Origin: Grammothele lineata
Taxonomy: Eukaryota; Basidiomycota; Agaricomycetes; Polyporales; Polyporaceae
Length of the DNA: 21,531 nucleotides
Direction: 5' to 3'
Assembly: GCA_002150815.3 (NCBI GenBank)
Contig: NDFF03000262.1
Span: forward strand, 1-21,531
Positions 17,131 through 21,531 of this stretch are shown here, piece after piece. The stretch's first letter is position 1. Each line of letters starts with the position of its first letter. The translations under genes and the position numbers were made by a program. The notes under the pieces are model-generated. The model saw only the letters and a list, made by a program, of their open reading frames with translations, had not been told where the DNA came from and did not search any database.

Positions 17131-17994
17131 CTAGGTCCTTCTGTTGTCCTTTCTCCCATTACGTCGGTCGTGGTGCTTCTCTTTTCGCTCCTGTTTTCTC
17201 TCCTGTTTAACCTTCAACTTCTTCTGTCGTGCTAGCCTAGTTAGTGCCTTGTTGGTATCGTAAGGCCCCCACAGGATGGCTCGGTCAGCCTTGATCCAAC
17301 GGTCCCGTCGGAGCTCTTCGCGCACATCCTTGTAGGTAAACGATCCATGAACCGGACAGTTTCCTGCTATTTCGTCGTCCTCACCGACCAGCATGTCTGC
17401 CAGTTGGATTTCTATGAGCTCTCTGAACTCTTGAGTCATCCCGTCGGTGATCGCGTCGAATAGTTCCCCGTATGTAACTGTCGTTCCTGGAAACCGTTGA
17501 GCCTTTCGTTTCTCGATAGCCTTTACTGCACTTATTCTAGCCAGCTCTTCTTCATCTTCCATCTGATGATCATCCAGACTGGGCGGACGTGCTTGTCTTC
17601 CCATCTGAACATTCTCGACCCATGTACTGCCATTCTCTGACGGTACACTACCCCAGTCCTCAGCAAGTGTGTATATACCCCACTGCGGACCAGCTTCAGT
17701 TTGTGGGTCTTCTTCTGTACTATCCTTCTCTACTTCCTTACCCTTCTCCTTACCAGAGTCTCCCGTCTCCTTATTGCCCGTGTCTTCATCTCTCTTCGAA
17801 GGTTCGTCTTCTGTCTTCTTCCCGTCGGTATCGATCGTTGTAGTCAAAGTACTTGCGTCTTGCATATCCTCGCGCTTGGATTCGAGTTCAAGCATGGTCC
17901 GACAGAAAGCCTGGAAAGCGGCTGTCTGTTCGGGGCTTAACCCTCTATTCCCGGCGTGCTGGATAACAATACTTAGATTACTGTGTTGGGGCAT
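17131..17994 (-). CDS. Unknown acidic/basic protein, 287 aa, behind its own promoter
   Basis: This is a single-exon ORF. The start at 17994 is well placed: a TATA-like CATAAAAG lies about 75 bp upstream and the leader between is CA-rich, as in many fungal 5' UTRs. Residues 55-110 are a low-complexity Glu/Asp/Lys/Thr region. Residues 110-260 look folded (WGIYTLAEDWG; FRELIEIQLADMLVG; CPVHGSFTYKDV; WIKADRAILWGPY). The last roughly 27 residues are almost all Lys, Arg, Glu, His and Asn, giving a strongly basic tail. No capsid, zinc-knuckle or enzyme motif is seen. Because its promoter matches those before pol and gag, I infer it belongs to the same element, perhaps as an accessory or nucleic-acid-binding protein. 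The function is unknown. Confidence 0.75.
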   Translation of the reverse strand: MPQHSNLSIVIQHAGNRGLSPEQTAAFQAFCRTMLELESKREDMQDASTLTTTIDTDGKKTEDEPSKRDEDTGNKETGDSGKEKGKEVEKDSTEEDPQTEAGPQWGIYTLAEDWGSVPSENGSTWVENVQMGRQARPPSLDDHQMEDEEELARISAVKAIEKRKAQRFPGTTVTYGELFDAITDGMTQEFRELIEIQLADMLVGEDDEIAGNCPVHGSFTYKDVREELRRDRWIKADRAILWGPYDTNKALTRLARQKKLKVKQERKQERKEKHHDRRNGRKDNRRT

Positions 17995-18065
17995 TTTGCT
18001 GGCTGTTGGTGGTTGTGGTTGCTTAGTTGTTGGACTGATGACCCTCTGGCCACTTTTCAGCCTCG

Positions 18066-18300
18066 CTTTTATGCTCCCTGAAATATTCTCCGATTTTTCC
18101 AGAATTTTCTAGCTACTCTAAGTCATCCTGAGTCATCTTGACTCATTTTGCCTCTAGCTCATGCCAGAACGTTCCGGATACTTCCGGTGCTTTCCATGCA
18201 GGCCACAGCCCCTTTCATGGACCGTGTGGGTCCATTCAAAGGCTGTGCATACACTTCTGCATAGCCTCATGTTCATCCATTGCTAGAACCTTCCGGAACT
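18066..18300 (-). promoter_or_regulatory. Promoter of the 287-aa ORF: TATA, HSEs, TGASTCA pair
   Basis: A CATAAAAG TATA-like box is at 18066-18073. A perfect three-unit HSE, TTCcaGAAttTTC, sits 24 bp upstream (18097-18109). TGAGTCA (18129-18135) and TGACTCA (18139-18145) come next, then GAAcgTTC (18167-18174) and a second three-unit HSE, GAAccTTCcgGAA (18286-18298). The block around 18278-18311 resembles 5997-6026 in the gag promoter (CATTGCTAGAAC..TTC.GG.AC...GTCACAG), which supports common origin rather than convergence alone. Confidence 0.65.
18204..18247. other. Long inverted repeat inside the 287-aa ORF promoter
   Basis: Arms of 20 and 19 bases (18204-18223 and 18229-18247) surround a GTGTG loop. 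They pair throughout except for one mismatch and one or two bulged bases near the middle. It lies between the two HSE groups and could form a cruciform or bind a dimeric factor. Confidence 0.6.
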
Positions 18301-18482
18301 TCCGTCACAGCGGCTCGTCGTTCGTGCAGATGTTCTATCAACGTCCCATGTCCGATCTTTTCGGAGTGGCCTTTTGTCTTGAACACGCATCTAATACGCC
18401 TTTCAAGCATACTCGATGATATTCACATATGCTTCGAGAGTCTATTCCCTTACTCATACCGAAATTCTAGGTCATGCGCAGC

Positions 18483-18495
18483 CGCCCCACAGTCA
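18483..18495 (-). repeat. 13-mer TGACTGTGGGGCG, copy upstream of the 287-aa ORF promoter
   Basis: An exact copy in the same orientation lies about 420 bp upstream of the TATA box of the 287-aa ORF. That is the distance expected if it marks the start of an LTR-like U3 region. Confidence 0.6.
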
Positions 18496-18499
18496 GAGA

Positions 18500-19742
18500 A
18501 ACGACTGAGTATGGTGCGCAAACCTTTCAATTTCAAACTAGTTAAGGTTCGGACTCCGTGAAGCCATTAGACAATTAAGCTATTAGGCTGCACCTGATAA
18601 GCTTTCTGACTTCGTATTCTGGACCAGCTTCCGGCCCTTGCATCAACTTCTTCGGTGCCGCACACCTGGGCACGGTCTAGGCCCGTCTATCACTGCCTCA
18701 ATCAATCCTCTATTTAATCTGTCCTTATTCGGTCTAATGAGTCACTGCCTTGGCCAATCGCGGCAACTGCCGGTCCTTCCCTTCCTAAACCGCACACATA
18801 GTCCTTCCCTTCCTTGATTGATCTTCATCGAAGCCGTCTGTCGTCACGACACCCCAGAGGTACGCTCTCTTAGCGTAGGTCTGGCGGCTGTCGCCGGCGT
18901 ACTTCTTATCTCCAGTGATGGCCCCTAGCGCGTCATATCTCCATATATGGCCTAGCAAACCGATCCCTTTGACTCTATTTCCAATCCTTCACATCCCTTC
19001 ACGGACTTCTCTGTGCTGCGGCAGGGTCCAGACCCAGCCTCAATTGTCTTTGAATGCACCAAGCTACCGGTACTCTATTGTCTCGAATATCACATGTCCT
19101 TTTCTATTGTCTTCTTATCGGCACGTGTTAGGGTCCTCTATTGTCCTCAAGGCCATGCCGGTCGGCATCCTTGGCTTCCATTTGCTATCCCGTTCTTCTA
19201 ATTTCAAATGTTCTGCTTCTGCACCTTCTGGGGCGCAAATCCTGTGATGCTGAGTCGTTGAGCACCCTTGACGTACCCGTGGGAATCCTGCCACGCACTG
19301 ACTGCCGTGGGTTCAAGTACCCACCGTCCGCTCTGGTTGTTCCCCACGCCGGGTCTTCTCCTTTCTTTTCTGTGCTCTTTCTCTCGTGCTGCTGGTGGAC
19401 GCGTCCGGGTCGCAGGCATTGCGCTCATCGGCTCGGCGCGTCTGCCTTCCTGGTCGACCGGTACGTTCCACTTGTCTTCCAACTACTTCGTCTTTCAATG
19501 TTGTCTATCATACCAGGGCAGGTGGGCATACGCGATCGAGGATGGATCGTTTCTGTCGGGAGCCAGGGCAGCGTTAACTTATCCTTCCTTTTGGTACGTT
19601 GTCCGCTGTCCATGCCCTCTGTGTTGTCTCATATCGTCCATCTATAGGTTCGTCTTCGCCCGCGGTGTGGCAATATCATACACGCCTCGCCACACCGCCC
19701 CTTGTCCTTGTCCTAATCGTCGTGCGAGCACACACGAACCCC
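18500..19742. other. Intergenic stretch, no supported gene
   Basis: No ORF reads convincingly on either strand. It holds a CCATATATGG CArG-type palindrome (18941-18950), a direct repeat of GTCCTTCCCTTCCT (18773-18786 and 18801-18814) and three CTATTGTC words (19075, 19104, 19138) at about 30-bp spacing. Composition is pyrimidine-rich on the plus strand. Confidence 0.5.
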
Positions 19743-19809
19743 GTATGTGCTCCCCCTGTTACTGTGTCCTTTGATCCTGTACTAACGTCCGTTCTTTCTC
19801 GATCCGTAG
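19743..19809 (+). other. Consensus intron signal on the plus strand, spanning the repeat boundary
   Basis: A 67-nt stretch has a GTATGT donor, a GTACTAAC branch site and a CCGTAG acceptor, all good fungal consensus. Weaker signals lie upstream at 19461-19516 and 19594-19647. Following exon 19810 onward, a frame runs on to a TGA that overlaps the 3' end of gag. A plus-strand transcript convergent with gag is possible; I could not keep one frame through all three introns. Confidence 0.35.
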
Positions 19810-21531
19810 GGCGTCACTTCCCCCCCCACTCCAGTTTCCTATAGAGGTGTTGCATGGTGTCTCGTACTCTACAGTTGTCTGTGTGGAACGTATCAAAAAA
19901 AGCTACTCGTCTGATGTGGTGTCTATCTGCGTGCACGTGTGCGAGTGAAAAACCGCTTCACCCGGTCCTTAAGTCTCTTTCGCCACGATGGCCGGTGTTC
20001 ATATAAGCTATCGTTATCGGGTGTGGCCTCTCGCTGTCTGTCTATCTCAGGCCAAAAGTAATGTTCTGCTGGGTAGTCGTACTCCGTGTCGTCTTCAGGA
20101 TTTCCTTCAATCTCCGGCAAATGTCTGATGTTTGCTATGACAGGTGTATTTGCACGAGTCCCTGCATATCCGCTTGCTACACTTTCTGTACTACTATCAT
20201 TCTCTGAGCTTGCTGCGACACTATATCCTTCCACTAAGTCCTGTTTTCCTTCTAATTCTATTGACGGTTCTTCGCTACGCAGGAAGGATCGCTTCAATCG
20301 CTTCCGCGGTCGTCCTCTGCTGTGATTCTCATCTTGGCTTAGAAACTCGCTTACTGACGATACCCACTTGTCTGATTCGTATGCTGCTGCCATTCGTTCT
20401 GTCGTATGTGGGAAGTATTCTAGGTGCAGTATTCCGTGTCCTTCACGATACATGCCTCCGGTCTTTACTAGTACGTTCCTAAGTAAATACAGTTCCTCGT
20501 GAACGTTCGCTGTGCTGCGAAGCGGCTTGATTTTCAGCTGGTCTGTTTGAAACGGTTCAATCAGTGTTAACGCTTTCGGGTTCTCTATCGGTCGGTGTCC
20601 CATATATCCACAATAGAGATCTACTAAGTCCTGGTACATCTCGTTCTCAACTGCATGCATTGACGGTGATATCTCAACTTCCGGTTCGGGAGAGTCACGT
20701 TCATCTGTCTCCTTTCCCTCACGATCAACGGCCATTTCAAAGAACTTTGATACCATCTGGTCTAGGCTCGGTTCGCCCTCATGGCTATCACTATCTTCCT
20801 TAACTGGTAAGTCCTGCCTATTCTGTCCTGTACGGGATATCCTTCCGTCTTTGGGTTCGTCCATCAACTCCCTGAGTCCTTCTGACTCATAGAAATTGAA
20901 TTCTGGAATATCCTCGTTTACGGTCATAGAAGCGCACAGCTTCTGTGCTGCTTCCCAGAAGTCTTGTTGCTTCGCTTCTGACGTGATGAATATGGAAAAT
21001 GCCTCATCAGGGTCAAATTTCCTAATTCCTATTGTTGTTCCATACGTAGAGTGTCGCATCCACATGGAGTTGTTCTCCTGCCATGTGAGTCCTAAGATTC
21101 CTGGCACTTTCAGTCCTTCTATAACGTGTAACAGTATTGGTGTCTTAACTGCTCCAAATGATACCTCTATTTTAAATCGTCCAACACATTTCATCGGGCT
21201 TCCCGATACGTCTTGAATCTTGATACGCTGCTGCGGCATGCAGGGTCTCCCAAGCGATCTCCATATGCCAGCGTGGATACAGTCTAGCTGAGCGCCTGTA
21301 TCTACCACAAATGGCACTACTTGCCCTTCAAGTTCTATTGGCAATGTGAGAAGCGTCGGCGGTCTTTCCTGGATCGTCCGCAGTATCGGCGGTCTTCCTT
21401 TCTCGTCCGGTTGGGTCTTAACCCCTGTCAGATCTATTGGGTTCTCATGTGTTCCTGGTTCGACTTTTAGTGTTCCGAGGAGCCGTTCTTCTAGTGTGTC
21501 ATCTTCTAACTGGTCAAAGTATGTGAGATTA
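19750..21531. repeat. Direct repeat copy 2 (19,749-bp period)
   Basis: This is the second copy of bases 1-1782 and runs to the last base of the window. It contains the stop codon and the C-terminal part of a second gag-protease copy in the same orientation as the first. The sequence to its left (below 19750) continues with unique material, and the equivalent of that lies outside the window for copy 1. Confidence 0.95.
19923..21531 (-). CDS. gag: Second Gag-protease copy, C-terminal part, cut by the window end
   Basis: The last roughly 536 codons of the same Gag-protease polyprotein, from just upstream of the second DTG protease to the stop codon, are identical to the copy at 174-4751. The reading frame stays open to the right window edge, so this copy is partial only because the window stops. 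It shows that at least the 3' part of gag is present twice, one repeat period apart. Confidence 0.93.
   Translation of the reverse strand, partial: NLTYFDQLEDDTLEERLLGTLKVEPGTHENPIDLTGVKTQPDEKGRPPILRTIQERPPTLLTLPIELEGQVVPFVVDTGAQLDCIHAGIWRSLGRPCMPQQRIKIQDVSGSPMKCVGRFKIEVSFGAVKTPILLHVIEGLKVPGILGLTWQENNSMWMRHSTYGTTIGIRKFDPDEAFSIFITSEAKQQDFWEAAQKLCASMTVNEDIPEFNFYESEGLRELMDEPKDGRISRTGQNRQDLPVKEDSDSHEGEPSLDQMVSKFFEMAVDREGKETDERDSPEPEVEISPSMHAVENEMYQDLVDLYCGYMGHRPIENPKALTLIEPFQTDQLKIKPLRSTANVHEELYLLRNVLVKTGGMYREGHGILHLEYFPHTTERMAAAYESDKWVSSVSEFLSQDENHSRGRPRKRLKRSFLRSEEPSIELEGKQDLVEGYSVAASSENDSSTESVASGYAGTRANTPVIANIRHLPEIEGNPEDDTEYDYPAEHYFWPEIDRQREATPDNDSLYEHRPSWRKRLKDRVKRFFTRTRARR

Noticed and set aside
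18544..18556. tRNA B-box-like GGTTCGGACTCC
   Set aside because: No A box, acceptor stem or cloverleaf could be built around it.
19461..19809. Three-intron plus-strand gene ending in the gag 3' region
   Set aside because: Introns 1 and 2 have weak branch sites, and no single frame runs through all three joins. Only the third intron signal is kept, at low confidence.
1..21531. CRISPR arrays, rRNA, bacterial operons or prophage
   Set aside because: No regularly spaced repeats, no rRNA-like segments, and gene structure with short spliceosomal introns is eukaryotic.

Overview
The window looks like nuclear DNA of a filamentous basidiomycete-type fungus (inference). The evidence is three gene models with 47-56 nt introns carrying fungal GTATGT/GTAAGT donors, CTGAC-like branch sites and TAG/CAG acceptors, together with a Ty3/gypsy retroelement of the kind common in Agaricomycetes. 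Nearly everything I can read as coding is on the minus strand, so biological order runs from high to low coordinates.

Layout. Bases 1-1782 are repeated, as far as I can tell perfectly, at 19750-21531. The window is therefore 1.09 copies of a 19,749-bp unit, either a head-to-tail tandem array or a circular molecule or assembly with a 1.78-kb overlap. In minus-strand order around one unit: (i) a gag-protease polyprotein of 1525 aa (4751-174) with a zinc knuckle and two retropepsin-like DTG domains; (ii) about 1.9 kb with little coding (19922-18000), ending in a promoter; (iii) an unrecognised 287-aa ORF (17994-17131); (iv) a GC-rich block (about 16.9-11.5 kb) with two well-supported spliced genes (409 aa and 264 aa) and several uncertain exons; (v) a second promoter, a small basic 102-aa ORF (11178-10870), then pol (10868-7162; reverse transcriptase, RNase H, integrase), which carries one frameshift in the integrase core; (vi) a spliced 191-aa gene (6928-6306); (vii) a third promoter and a long structured leader before gag.

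How the parts may work together. Gag-protease and RT/RH/IN are the two halves of a Ty3/gypsy replication machinery. Here they are separated by about 9 kb in one direction and 2.4 kb in the other, each behind its own TATA promoter. A third promoter of the same design precedes the 287-aa ORF. All three promoters combine heat-shock-element-like GAA/TTC arrays with TGA(C/G)TCA (Gcn4/AP-1) sites. An exact 13-mer, CGCCCCACAGTCA, occurs three times in the same orientation. The picture is either an unusually large multi-transcript retroelement carrying intron-containing passenger genes, or a nest of related elements and captured host genes that forms an array. I cannot decide between these without flanking sequence or reads.

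Limits: all splice models are read by eye. Domain calls rest on visible motifs, not on database searches.
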